The translations under genes and the position numbers were made by a program. A stretch of 42,520 nucleotides of DNA from Clostridiales bacterium (lineage in GTDB: Bacteria > Bacillota > Clostridia > Oscillospirales > CAG-272), in assembly GCA_012841635.1 (NCBI GenBank), contig DUUJ01000018.1:1-42520 (forward strand), given 5' to 3'. The notes under the pieces were generated by a model. It was not told the DNA's origin and made no database searches. It saw only the letters and a program-made list of their open reading frames with translations. Below, piece by piece: positions 1-8,045 of the stretch. Positions within the stretch are counted from its first letter, which is position 1, and each line of letters opens with the position of its first letter.

Positions 1-14
1 AGTCTTACCTCCTT
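1..14 (-). promoter_or_regulatory. Ribosome binding site of a divergent gene starting off the left edge
   Basis: Read on the minus strand, positions 14 to 8 spell AAGGAGG, a near-perfect Shine-Dalgarno sequence, followed by seven bases up to the window edge. This is the right distance for a start codon lying just outside. A minus-strand gene divergent from alaS is therefore inferred. No convincing promoter for it was found. Confidence 0.5.
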
Positions 15-139
15 AGGTTTTTCAGACTAAATGCTACCACTTTTTCTTTGCCAAACTAAGTGCAACTTTAAAAGCTATTGTTGCGTTTACTTTGGAAATT
101 TACTTTTTTTTAATTTGTTCATTTATAACATTTGCAGCC

Positions 140-168
140 TTGACAATTATCACCGGTTTTGATATAAT
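140..168 (+). promoter_or_regulatory. alaS promoter (sigma-A type)
   Basis: TTGACA at 140-145 and TATAAT at 163-168 are separated by 17 bases, a perfect match to the housekeeping consensus. The predicted transcript starts about 45 bases before the alaS start, too short a leader for a T-box riboswitch. Confidence 0.9.
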
Positions 169-221
169 AATAATTCGGATATAAATTACTGAAAATATTA
201 TATAAAGAAGGTTTTCCCGAT

Positions 222-2879
222 ATGGAATGGATGTCCCTCAACGATATACGCGAAAGTTTCCTCAGCTTTTTTGAAAGCAAGGGCAGCCTGCGCCACAAGA
301 GCTTTCCGCTCGTCCCGCTGCACGACAAGTCGCTGCTGCTGGTAAACGCCGGAATGGCGCCGCTTAAGAAATATTTCACCGGCGAAGAAGTGCCGCCGAA
401 CCGCCGGATGACCACCTGCCAGAAGTGCATCAGAACGCCGGATATCGAGCGGGTCGGCATAACCGCCCGCCACGGCACCTATTTCGAGATGCTCGGCAAC
501 TTCAGCTTCGGCGATTATTTCAAGCTTGAAGCTATCCTCTGGGCGTGGGAATATGTTACCGAATGGCTGAAGCTCCCTAAAGACCGCGTCTGGGCGACGA
601 TATACGAAAACGACGACGAGGCGCGCGATATCTGGAGAGACGAAGTCGGAATGCCGGAAGAACGCATTATCCGTCTCGGCAAAGCGGATAACTTCTGGGA
701 GATAGGTTCCGGTCCCTGCGGCCCCTGCTCCGAGATTTACTTCGACCGCGGTCTTGAATTCGGCTGCGGCTCCCCCGACTGCAAGCCGGGCTGCGACTGC
801 GACCGGTTCATGGAGTTCTGGAACCTCGTCTTCACGCAGTTTGACGGCGACGGAAAGGGTAATTACACCCCCCTCTCCCATCCGAACATCGACACCGGAA
901 TGGGACTCGAGCGGATGGCCTGCATCATGCAGGGGGTGAACAACCTCTTTGAAGTCGACACCGTCCGCAATATCATGCAGAAGATAAGCTCGATTGCCGG
1001 AGTAAAATACGGCGAAGACCCGAAGACGGATATCAGCCTGCGGGTTATCACCGACCATGTCCGCGCCTCGACTTTCCTCATCTCCGACGGCGTCGTGCCG
1101 TCGAACGAAGGCAGAGGCTACGTGCTTCGCCGCCTTATCCGACGCGCCGCCCGCCACGGACGGCTGCTCGGCATAAAGGGAGTCTTCCTCTGCGAAGTCG
1201 TCGAAACCGTCGCGCGCGAAAACTATCCCGAATATTCCGAACTTACCGATAATCTCGATTATATAAAGAAGCTGATGCGGATTGAAGAAGAGCGATTCGC
1301 CGCCACCATCGACGCGGGGCTCGACATCCTCTCGGGAATGATCGCCTCCGCAAAAGAAGCCGGCAAAGACACCCTCGACGGCGCCGATGTCTTCAAGCTC
1401 AGCGACACCTACGGCTTCAACATCGACCTCACCCGCGAAATCGCCGCCGAAAAATCGATCGGCGTCGACGAAGAGGGTTACCGCAAGCTGCTGACCGAGC
1501 AGAAAGAACGCGCCCGAGCCGCCCGCGCGTCCCTCGGAGATTTCGGCTGGGTAGGCGAATCCTTTGATTATTTAGCCGATCTGCCGAAGACCGAATTCCG
1601 CGGATATGAAGAATGCAAAACATCCGGCTGCCGCGTGCTTGCGATAATCAATTCCGCCGACAACGAGGCGGTTGAGATGATAGAAGCCTCCGAAGGCGAG
1701 ACCAAGGCGCTTGTCGTGCTTGACAAAACTCCCTTCTACGCAGAAAGCGGCGGGCAGGTGGGCGATATCGGCGTTATCGAAACCGATTCCGCCCTCTTCC
1801 GGGTAAGTGACACCAAGAAGCACGAAGGCGTTTTCATGATGATCGGAACTGCCGAAAAAGGCGCTCTCCGAATCGGCGATACCGTCACCGCTTCCGTTAA
1901 CACCGAACGCCGCGACGCTATCCGCCGCAATCACTCGGCGACGCACCTGCTTCACGCCGCGCTGAGACGGGTGCTCGGAAATCACGTAGAGCAGGCAGGC
2001 TCATATGTCGACGACAAGGAAGTCCGCTTCGACTTTTCGCATTATCAGGCGCTTACCTCCGATGAGATAAAGCGGGTCGAATCCGAAGTAAACCGCGAGA
2101 TCCTCCGCGGCGACGCGGTCGTTACCCTCGAAACCGACATCGATTCAGCCAGGAAAATGGGCGCCGCCGCCCTCTTCTCGGAAAAATACGGCGATGTCGT
2201 CCGAGTCGTAAAGATGGGTGATTATTCGGCAGAACTCTGCGGCGGAACTCACCTTGACAATACCGCGAAAGCGGGACTTTTCCGGATAATCTCCGAAACC
2301 TCGGTCGCGGCAGGAGTCCGGCGCATAGTTGCGGTTACCGGGCTTAACGTCCTTTCCCTGCTTGATAGCCGGGAGGCGCTTATCGCCGAGACCGCGAAGG
2401 AGCTTAAGTCGGCGTCCCCCTACGACATCGCAAGGCGCGCCGCGGCTGTCGACGGCGATCTTCGCGCCGCCAACCGCAAGATAGAAGAACTCAACGCCAA
2501 ACTCGCCTCCGGCAGCACCGACGGAATAATCTCCGGCGCAAAACAGGTCGGAGCCGTCAGGGTTGCGACAGCGCAGTTCAAGGGCATGTCGCTCGAAGCT
2601 GCCCGCGCTCTCGGCGACGACCTTAAAGCCAAAGCCCCCGACATGGTCGCGGTGCTTGCCGCCGAAAACGACGACAAGACCCAGATAATAGCCGTCTGCG
2701 GCGCCGATGCAGTCAAAGCCGGCGCTCACGCCGGCAACATCCTCAAAGCGGTAGCCGCTCTTACCGGCGGAAAGGGCGGCGGCCGTCCCGACTCCGCGAT
2801 GGGCGGCGCCGGCGACAAATCAAAGGTTGCCGAAGCCCTCGAAAAAGCCGCCGATATCGTCGGCGGAATGCTGAAATAA
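222..2879 (+). CDS. alaS: Alanine--tRNA ligase
   Basis: Cytoplasmic class II aminoacyl-tRNA synthetase that charges tRNA-Ala with alanine and hydrolyses mischarged Ser/Gly-tRNA-Ala. At 885 residues it has the normal full length. Visible parts are the N-terminal catalytic core (GSGPCGPCSEIYFD near residue 162), a cysteine-rich stretch after it, the editing domain with HSATH near residue 571 and CGGTH near residue 673, and the C-terminal C-Ala domain with GGGRPDSAMGG near residue 852. The start follows AGAAGG by ten bases. It has its own consensus promoter and a strong terminator, so it is probably monocistronic. Identification is very secure. Confidence 0.98.
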   Translation: MEWMSLNDIRESFLSFFESKGSLRHKSFPLVPLHDKSLLLVNAGMAPLKKYFTGEEVPPNRRMTTCQKCIRTPDIERVGITARHGTYFEMLGNFSFGDYFKLEAILWAWEYVTEWLKLPKDRVWATIYENDDEARDIWRDEVGMPEERIIRLGKADNFWEIGSGPCGPCSEIYFDRGLEFGCGSPDCKPGCDCDRFMEFWNLVFTQFDGDGKGNYTPLSHPNIDTGMGLERMACIMQGVNNLFEVDTVRNIMQKISSIAGVKYGEDPKTDISLRVITDHVRASTFLISDGVVPSNEGRGYVLRRLIRRAARHGRLLGIKGVFLCEVVETVARENYPEYSELTDNLDYIKKLMRIEEERFAATIDAGLDILSGMIASAKEAGKDTLDGADVFKLSDTYGFNIDLTREIAAEKSIGVDEEGYRKLLTEQKERARAARASLGDFGWVGESFDYLADLPKTEFRGYEECKTSGCRVLAIINSADNEAVEMIEASEGETKALVVLDKTPFYAESGGQVGDIGVIETDSALFRVSDTKKHEGVFMMIGTAEKGALRIGDTVTASVNTERRDAIRRNHSATHLLHAALRRVLGNHVEQAGSYVDDKEVRFDFSHYQALTSDEIKRVESEVNREILRGDAVVTLETDIDSARKMGAAALFSEKYGDVVRVVKMGDYSAELCGGTHLDNTAKAGLFRIISETSVAAGVRRIVAVTGLNVLSLLDSREALIAETAKELKSASPYDIARRAAAVDGDLRAANRKIEELNAKLASGSTDGIISGAKQVGAVRVATAQFKGMSLEAARALGDDLKAKAPDMVAVLAAENDDKTQIIAVCGADAVKAGAHAGNILKAVAALTGGKGGGRPDSAMGGAGDKSKVAEALEKAADIVGGMLK

Positions 2880-2892
2880 GGCTTAAATAATC

Positions 2893-2934
2893 AACCGGCA
2901 TCCCCTCGTTTTCAGGGACGCCGGTTTTGTTTTA
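2893..2934 (+). terminator. Intrinsic terminator of alaS
   Basis: An inverted repeat (AACCGGC-a-TCCC pairing with GGGA-c-GCCGGTT) is followed directly by TTGTTTT. It lies 13 bases after the alaS stop codon. Confidence 0.9.
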
Positions 2935-2953
2935 ACAATAATTTAATTTTCGG

Positions 2954-2983
2954 TTCGTATCTGTCCGGCAGCGGTGTGATAAT
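2954..2983 (+). promoter_or_regulatory. Possible promoter of the solute-binding protein gene
   Basis: TTCGTA at 2954-2959 and TGTGATAAT (extended -10, hexamer GATAAT at 2978-2983) are 18 bases apart. The -35 is poor, so the extended -10 carries most of the support. Confidence 0.4.
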
Positions 2984-3037
2984 ATATTTATAAAGAAGAC
3001 TTAAGTTAAAAGCTATCGCAGATAAGGAGCACAACAC

Positions 3038-4534
3038 ATGAAGAATTCCCTGAAAGCAGCCGCAGCGCTTCTTGCCGCGGTATTTCTATTCGCCGTGATT
3101 TTCACCGCCTGCGCAGACGGCGGCACATCTCCCGCAAACACAACCGAGGCGGCTGCAACGGATGTGACTACGGAAGCGGAAGTTTCCACCCGACTTGAAA
3201 GCGGGCTTGTCGGCCAGCCCGATTACGGCGGGTATGACTATAATATTTATCTGCACGGCGCGCACTGGGTAAACGACTTCAAGGGAGAGGAACAAAACGG
3301 CGAAGTAATAAACGACGCCCAATACGAGCGCACGGCGAAGGTCGAAGAACTTTACAACGTCAAAATCAAATATCAGGAGTATTTTTCGGTCGACAACCGC
3401 GGCGGACAGAAGAATGTTCTGAAATCGGTCGCCGCCGGCTCGAACGACTACGACATCGCCGTCATGAGCGGCTACAGCTGCTGCAACGCAGTGACGTCAA
3501 ACATCCTGCGCAACCTGAATACCGTTCCGAACCTTGATCTTTCGATGCCCTGGTGGGATCAGTACGCCAACTCCGACTTCGCTTTCGGAGATAAGCTGTT
3601 CATGACGACCGGCGATATCAGCACCGCCGACAACGCCTCCACTTACTGCATATATTTCAACAAAAAGATGGCGGAGAACTTCGGTCTGCCGAATCTTTAC
3701 GAAAAAGTCGATACCATGCAGTGGACGATCGACAATCTGAAAAGCTATACCGTCGGCGTTTACGAAGACACAGACGGGGACGGCAGCGGCGAAAACGACA
3801 AGGACGACACCTACGCCATATATATCTGGGACGATATCATGATGGGCATCGTCAACGCCTCCGGCATCAAGTGCTGCGAAGTTAACGCGGACGGACACAT
3901 CGAGCTGACGCTTTATTCGGATCGATTTGTTTCGGTGTTTGAGCAGTTCACGCAGTTTGTGTATGACAAGAACATCACCTGCGCCTATCAGCGCAACGGT
4001 TATGAAGCTGATTACGGTCAGATCGCATTGCGGGAGGACCGCGCCCTCTTCCTGCTCCAGCATCTCGGGACGATAACGACCCTGCGAGAGATGGACACCG
4101 ACTTCGGCGTGCTGCCGCTGCCGCTCTTCTCGGAGGATCAGGAAAGATATTACAACAGCTCCGCCTCCTGGACTTCCGCTTTCTACACAATCCCGAACAA
4201 CGCTTTCGATGACGAAGGCTTTGCCCGCACCGGATATATCCTGCAGGCGCTGGCTTATGAGTCGCTTTACACCCTGACCCCGGCTTATTATGAGATCACC
4301 CTCAAAGGCAAAACTACCCGCGACGAGGAGTCATCCGCGATGCTCGACCTTATCTTCTCGACCCGAAGCTACGATTACGGCTGGTATTTCGAGATCGGCG
4401 GATACAACGAAGGCATAATGAACCTCCTGCGCAGCTATTCGACGAACGTCGCGTCGATGTATGAGAAAGGTCTGAAAAAGGCGGAAAAATTGCTGGATAA
4501 GATAAACGCCGCGGTGGATGAGATAAGCGGATAA
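3038..4534 (+). CDS. Extracellular solute-binding lipoprotein (ABC importer type, family 1-like)
   Basis: A 498-residue secreted lipoprotein. Residues 1-25 form a signal peptide ending in a lipobox (VIFTAC, Cys25), followed by a Thr/Glu-rich linker to about residue 55 and a globular part with the alternating hydrophobic and aromatic pattern of large carbohydrate-type binding proteins (for example YNIYLHGAHWVND, and FFNKKM-like YFNKKMAENFGLPN). It would capture a sugar or oligosaccharide outside the membrane and deliver it to an ABC permease. No permease or ATPase gene lies next to it, and it sits between two terminators, so it is an orphan. The start follows AAGGAG by eight to nine bases. The ligand cannot be told from sequence alone. 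Confidence 0.8.
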   Translation: MKNSLKAAAALLAAVFLFAVIFTACADGGTSPANTTEAAATDVTTEAEVSTRLESGLVGQPDYGGYDYNIYLHGAHWVNDFKGEEQNGEVINDAQYERTAKVEELYNVKIKYQEYFSVDNRGGQKNVLKSVAAGSNDYDIAVMSGYSCCNAVTSNILRNLNTVPNLDLSMPWWDQYANSDFAFGDKLFMTTGDISTADNASTYCIYFNKKMAENFGLPNLYEKVDTMQWTIDNLKSYTVGVYEDTDGDGSGENDKDDTYAIYIWDDIMMGIVNASGIKCCEVNADGHIELTLYSDRFVSVFEQFTQFVYDKNITCAYQRNGYEADYGQIALREDRALFLLQHLGTITTLREMDTDFGVLPLPLFSEDQERYYNSSASWTSAFYTIPNNAFDDEGFARTGYILQALAYESLYTLTPAYYEITLKGKTTRDEESSAMLDLIFSTRSYDYGWYFEIGGYNEGIMNLLRSYSTNVASMYEKGLKKAEKLLDKINAAVDEISG

Positions 4535-4582
4535 GTAAAAGAGGGCTGCGCCTATGCGGCTGTAAATAAAATTTTAATACGG

Positions 4583-4629
4583 AACATCGCCGTAATACCC
4601 CTTTCGGATATTGAACGGCGATGTTTTTT
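4583..4629 (+). terminator. Intrinsic terminator after the solute-binding protein gene
   Basis: A perfect 11-bp stem, AACATCGCCGT at 4583-4593 and ACGGCGATGTT at 4615-4625, is followed by TTTTGTT. It stands between convergent genes. On the minus strand the stem is not followed at once by a T-run. Confidence 0.9.
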
Positions 4630-4662
4630 GTTATATTTTTTAAAAGCAGGTAAAAAAAGCGC

Positions 4663-5496
4663 TTATCTTCTGTACCGCCTTCCTGTTTTTATAAGGAAAT
4701 CGTTCAGCTCTCCTATCCAGTCGGTCTGGATTATGTCGAAGTTGTCGGCAGGCCAGCCCCAGCCGAACTCCGGGTCGCCGGCAAGCGCGGTATCGTCCGA
4801 ATGAAACGCCGACAGCACCGCTTTGTAGTTGTAGACTATCGTGTTTATCCACAAAAGCTTGCCGTCGCGGCGCAAAATCTCCCGGTATTCCTCCGACGCC
4901 GTCTCGTCGTCCATAGAAGTGAACAGCAGCTCTGAGCCTATGTAATTGATGTTCCGGGCTTTGAGCATCTCATGGACGCCGTTGTCGGCCTTGATTATCG
5001 GCAGAAACTGGATATCCGGGGCGTAGGCTTCGATTATGTCGAGGGCGTCGGGTTTCGGAGCGCACTTGAGGATTATCTGATCCTTCATGTCGTGCCGCTT
5101 TATTTTCGCGATTATCTCGGCGGGATGGTCGCCGAACTTGTCCACGTTGATGTAGCAGCGGCCGCGAAGCTGCTCGAGAATCTCGTCAAGGGTGTTAAGA
5201 CCTATCTCGGTGGGGGCGCCGTCGTAGTTGCAGAGACGCAGCTCCTTTACCTCGGCGGCGCTCATCTGCTCGATATGAACGTCCCGCCCGATATGGCGCT
5301 TCTCCATTCCCGGATGGAAGATAAACAGCTCGCCGTCTCCCGCCATTGTCACGTCTATCTCAATCATGTCGGCGCCGTGGGCAAGGGCTATTTCATATGC
5401 GAGGCTGTTGTTGCAGGGGATATTGCCGCCCCAGACGCCCCGGTGAGCGCAGAGTATAACCCGCTCTGCCGCGGTTTCGCGTATGTCGAATTTCAT
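4663..5496 (-). CDS. Glycerophosphodiester phosphodiesterase family protein
   Basis: A 277-residue TIM-barrel enzyme of the GDPD family, which hydrolyses glycerophosphodiesters to glycerol-3-phosphate and an alcohol. Catalytic features are visible: HRG at residues 18-20, the metal-binding EID at 46-48 and a histidine at 61 (IFHPG). The usual PENT loop is replaced by PCNNS. There is no signal peptide, so it should act in the cytoplasm. The ATG at 5496 was chosen because GGGAG lies ten bases upstream; a GTG 14 codons earlier has no ribosome site. It lies 84 bases downstream of the small membrane protein gene and may be the last gene of the kdgK-like operon. Confidence 0.88.
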   Translation of the reverse strand: MKFDIRETAAERVILCAHRGVWGGNIPCNNSLAYEIALAHGADMIEIDVTMAGDGELFIFHPGMEKRHIGRDVHIEQMSAAEVKELRLCNYDGAPTEIGLNTLDEILEQLRGRCYINVDKFGDHPAEIIAKIKRHDMKDQIILKCAPKPDALDIIEAYAPDIQFLPIIKADNGVHEMLKARNINYIGSELLFTSMDDETASEEYREILRRDGKLLWINTIVYNYKAVLSAFHSDDTALAGDPEFGWGWPADNFDIIQTDWIGELNDFLIKTGRRYRR

Positions 5497-5580
5497 GCTT
5501 ATTTTTCTCCCGTAATTTAATATTTTGTCTTTTTGCACTTTATTTAAACCGTCCGGAGCGGAAAAATAAAAAGCCGTTTT

Positions 5581-5883
5581 TTATTTCATCGCCAGGCTTA
5601 TCCCGATAAGCACCGCGCAGACGGCGGTGAGTGACAGAATCAGCGTCACGGCGGAGAAAATCAGCGACGCCGCAGCAAAGCAGACGACCGACAGCAGAAG
5701 CAGCGCCGCGCCGGATATAAGCTCCGCCATTCCGATAAGCTTTGCGTATCTGCGCTGTTTTTTCGTCGCGCCTTCCCGGGGGAAACCGTTTATCAGGGTG
5801 TATTTTTTCCGGAAATAGATAAAATATCCGAAAACAAGAAACGCAAGCCCGGCAGCCGCGAGCGCGATATTGAGAATGATCAT
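5581..5883 (-). CDS. Small membrane protein, DUF3784-like
   Basis: 100 residues with an N-terminal membrane segment (about 3-24), a short basic loop (KKYTLINGF, KKQRRYAKLIG) and two further hydrophobic segments (about 50-95). The layout, with a positively charged loop and a following GxxELISGA stretch, resembles DUF3784 proteins of Firmicutes, whose function is unknown. GGAGG precedes the ATG by nine bases. It follows the DUF2007-like gene after 29 bases on the same strand, so the two are probably co-transcribed. Confidence 0.7.
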   Translation of the reverse strand: MIILNIALAAAGLAFLVFGYFIYFRKKYTLINGFPREGATKKQRRYAKLIGMAELISGAALLLLSVVCFAAASLIFSAVTLILSLTAVCAVLIGISLAMK

Positions 5884-5912
5884 CGGTCTTCCCTCCTCTC
5901 TTCCGGAAAAAG

Positions 5913-6188
5913 TCAGTTTATCGCTTCCTTCGCCCGCTCAAAGTCCTTCCGCGCCACATAAACCGTGTAGACAAAGAACAGCGGACCTATCCCCGCGTTG
6001 GCGCCGCCCGCGCCGTGACCGATGCCGGCGCTCATCGAACCGTGAAGCATCATTCCGAACGACGACTGGCTTCTTGACGTATGAAGATCATATTTTATCC
6101 CTGCGGCTTTCAGCTTGAGCGTGATGCGGGTGATTTCCTGGCTCGAGGTGTCGACTGCTAATTTTTTTCTGTTGAAAATCGTTATCAT
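5913..6188 (-). CDS. Small protein, DUF2007-like
   Basis: A 91-residue soluble protein. The pattern of an N-terminal strand, a helix with LKAAGIKY, a glycine-rich middle (about residues 45-68) and a C-terminal VYVARKDFERAKEAI helix resembles DUF2007-type putative signal-transducing proteins, in which the ending 'V..-D...A...I' is typical. The match is from memory and is weak. The ATG overlaps the TGA of the upstream gene (ATGA), and GGAGG lies just ahead of it, so translational coupling is likely. The glycine- and histidine-rich insert is unusual. Confidence 0.6.
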   Translation of the reverse strand: MITIFNRKKLAVDTSSQEITRITLKLKAAGIKYDLHTSRSQSSFGMMLHGSMSAGIGHGAGGANAGIGPLFFVYTVYVARKDFERAKEAIN

Positions 6189-6742
6189 GAGTTGTCCTCC
6201 TCTCCGGCCGGCTCTCCCGGGGTTGAGTCACCTTTGCGTATCTCTTCGAAAATTTCAAATGCGCGATCGAACACCGCTCTCGCTTCCTCCGGAAGTTCCT
6301 GCGAGTATACTATTACCTTTTTTTCGGCTTCATACTCAAAGCAGAGGAAGCGCACGGCAGCGCCGTCGGACGGCGGTTCTTCTTCCGAGACAAACTCGGC
6401 GCCCTCAAAGCCGCCTTCGTCATAAAGATGCGAGAGCGGGTAATACATCGAATTGAATATCTCGCCGGTATCGAAGTCGGTATCACCTTCGGGAGCGCCG
6501 ATTTTGTATCTTACCCGGATTGTGGTGTCGGAAAGCTGCTCCGCTTCGGCTCTGTAATACCAATTTTCGGTTTTGTCGGTATAGATTATCCTTGTCTCCG
6601 GCGGGATATAGACCATCCCCGGATCGCGGTCCAAAACCAAAAACGGGTCTGTATCCCTGCGGGAGATTATAAAGAACACGGCGGCGACGGCTATAATGAC
6701 GGCAACGGCGACAGCGGCGATTATTATTTTCTTTGTATCCAT
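6185..6742 (-). CDS. Membrane-anchored protein of unknown function
   Basis: 185 residues: a single N-terminal membrane anchor (about 5-26, rich in Ala/Val/Ile, preceded by lysines), then an extracytoplasmic region with strand-like aromatic patches (ENWYYRAEAEQL, TIRVRYKIG) and an acidic C-terminus (ending GEPAGEEDNS). No family was recognised. It starts 30 bases after the kdgK-like stop codon with GAGG upstream and ends overlapping the next gene by four bases, so it is part of that operon. It may be a sensor or envelope protein; nothing in the sequence decides this. Confidence 0.7.
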   Translation of the reverse strand: MDTKKIIIAAVAVAVIIAVAAVFFIISRRDTDPFLVLDRDPGMVYIPPETRIIYTDKTENWYYRAEAEQLSDTTIRVRYKIGAPEGDTDFDTGEIFNSMYYPLSHLYDEGGFEGAEFVSEEEPPSDGAAVRFLCFEYEAEKKVIVYSQELPEEARAVFDRAFEIFEEIRKGDSTPGEPAGEEDNS

Positions 6743-6772
6743 CTGTTCATCCTCTGAAGTCTATATAATCTT

Positions 6773-7795
6773 TTACCGGCTGACCCGGCCGCTGCCGCCG
6801 CTTTCGATGAGCGCGTCGATCTCGGCTTTTGAAGCCGAGGTGAAGTCCCCCTCAACGCTGTGCTTGAAGGCGGCGCAGGCGGCGGCAAATTCCGCCGTCT
6901 TCTGAGGGGAATAACCTTTAAGCATTCCGTATATAACCCCGGCTGCCGCGGCGTCCCCTCCGCCGATCCTGTCGACTATAGTTATATGATATTCGGCGGA
7001 ATCGCAAATCTCGCCGGTTTCGGCGTCGTAAAGCCGGACGGCGTAGTCGTTTTCCGATGAGGATATCGACTTTCTCATCGAAAATACCGTCGTCGATATG
7101 CCGAATCGTTCTTTAAGTTCGGCTCCTATCCTGATATATTTGCCCTCCGGGATGTTGTCCCGGTCGGGAGCGTCGGTTTTTATCCCGAACATCGCGGCCA
7201 AATCGTCAAGCCCACAGGCGAGAACGTCGGTATAACGCAGAAGGCGGCTCATAGTTTTGCCGGCGGTTTCGGCGTCCCAGAGGTTTTTGCGGAAATTTAG
7301 GTCACAGCTTACCTTTACGCCGAGTTGTTTCGCGGTTTTTAAAGCGTCTTCTGTTGCCTGCGCGGCGGATGAGCTTATCGCCGGAGTTATGCCGGTGAAA
7401 TGGAACCGGCGGGCGCCTCGCAATATCTCCTCCCAGTCGTACTCCGACGGGTCGGCAAGCGCGGCGGATGAGCCTTTGCGGTCGTATATCACTCTTGAAG
7501 GGCGCTGAGACGCGCCTTTTTCGTGGAAATATATCCCGACTCTTCCCTCCCGGCGGAGAATTTTGCCGACGCCGACGCCATAGCTTCGCAGGGCATTTAT
7601 CGCCGCCTGACCCAGGTCGCCTTCGGGAAAAGCCGTCACCATGTCGACGGAAATGCCGAGCTGCGCCAGCGCGACGGCGACATTCGCCTCCGCTCCTCCC
7701 CACTCAAGCTCAAAAGAGGAGGCTTGCAGAAACCTCGCGTATCCGGGCGGGGTCAGCCGCATCATAAGCTCGCCGAAGCAGATCACATCAGCCAT
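6773..7795 (-). CDS. kdgK: PfkB-family sugar kinase, probable 2-keto-3-deoxygluconate kinase
   Basis: A 340-residue ribokinase-fold kinase. The N-terminus (CFGELMMRLTPPG, then EWGGAEANVAVALAQLG) and the C-terminal anion-hole motif DRIGGGD (residues 275-281, last Asp the catalytic base) are typical of KDG kinases, which phosphorylate 2-keto-3-deoxygluconate from uronic acid breakdown. It is the first gene of a minus-strand operon with three small unknown proteins. Its own consensus promoter lies at 7881-7909, and a 13-bp element at 7855-7867 is shared with the second KDG kinase in the window. No good Shine-Dalgarno precedes the ATG. A different sugar (for example fructose) is possible. Confidence 0.85.
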   Translation of the reverse strand: MADVICFGELMMRLTPPGYARFLQASSFELEWGGAEANVAVALAQLGISVDMVTAFPEGDLGQAAINALRSYGVGVGKILRREGRVGIYFHEKGASQRPSRVIYDRKGSSAALADPSEYDWEEILRGARRFHFTGITPAISSSAAQATEDALKTAKQLGVKVSCDLNFRKNLWDAETAGKTMSRLLRYTDVLACGLDDLAAMFGIKTDAPDRDNIPEGKYIRIGAELKERFGISTTVFSMRKSISSSENDYAVRLYDAETGEICDSAEYHITIVDRIGGGDAAAAGVIYGMLKGYSPQKTAEFAAACAAFKHSVEGDFTSASKAEIDALIESGGSGRVSR

Positions 7796-7854
7796 AATAT
7801 ATTGTCGCCGGCAAAACGTTTCGTCCTGCCGCGCTCTCCTTTCCTGTCAAAATT

Positions 7855-7867
7855 ATATCCGATATAT
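7855..7867. promoter_or_regulatory. Candidate operator shared by the two KDG kinase genes
   Basis: The 13-mer ATATCCGATATAT lies just downstream of the -10 of the kdgK-like promoter. Its exact reverse complement occurs at the same place in the promoter of the second KDG kinase (12253-12265). On the minus strand this copy sits in a direct repeat, GGATATA-TC-GGATATA. Confidence 0.5.
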
Positions 7868-7880
7868 CCAATCTGAAACT

Positions 7881-7909
7881 ATTATAACCGTTTTTGCGCG
7901 ATCAGTCAA
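7881..7909 (-). promoter_or_regulatory. Promoter of the kdgK-like operon
   Basis: On the minus strand TTGACT (7909-7904) and TATAAT (7886-7881) are 17 bases apart. The predicted leader is about 75 bases. Confidence 0.85.
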
Positions 7910-7973
7910 CACCCGGCGGAAATTTTATCCGAAATCACGGAAAAAGCCATATGCCGAGATTTTTGCAAAAGTG

Positions 7974-8002
7974 TTGATTTGAGCCGTTGTTTGTGATATA
8001 CT
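7974..8002 (+). promoter_or_regulatory. Promoter of the GH36-like lipoprotein gene
   Basis: TTGATT at 7974-7979 and TATACT at 7997-8002 are 17 bases apart, with TGA just before the -10 (extended -10). It is divergent from the kdgK-like promoter about 65 bases away. Confidence 0.8.
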
Positions 8003-8045
8003 TACAAAAAATATATCTGCGCGGACTTCAAGAGGAAAGGAAATT

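Noticed and set aside
1-221. T-box riboswitch upstream of alaS
   Set aside because: The consensus promoter lies only about 50 bases before the start codon, leaving no room for a T-box, and no terminator hairpin precedes the gene.
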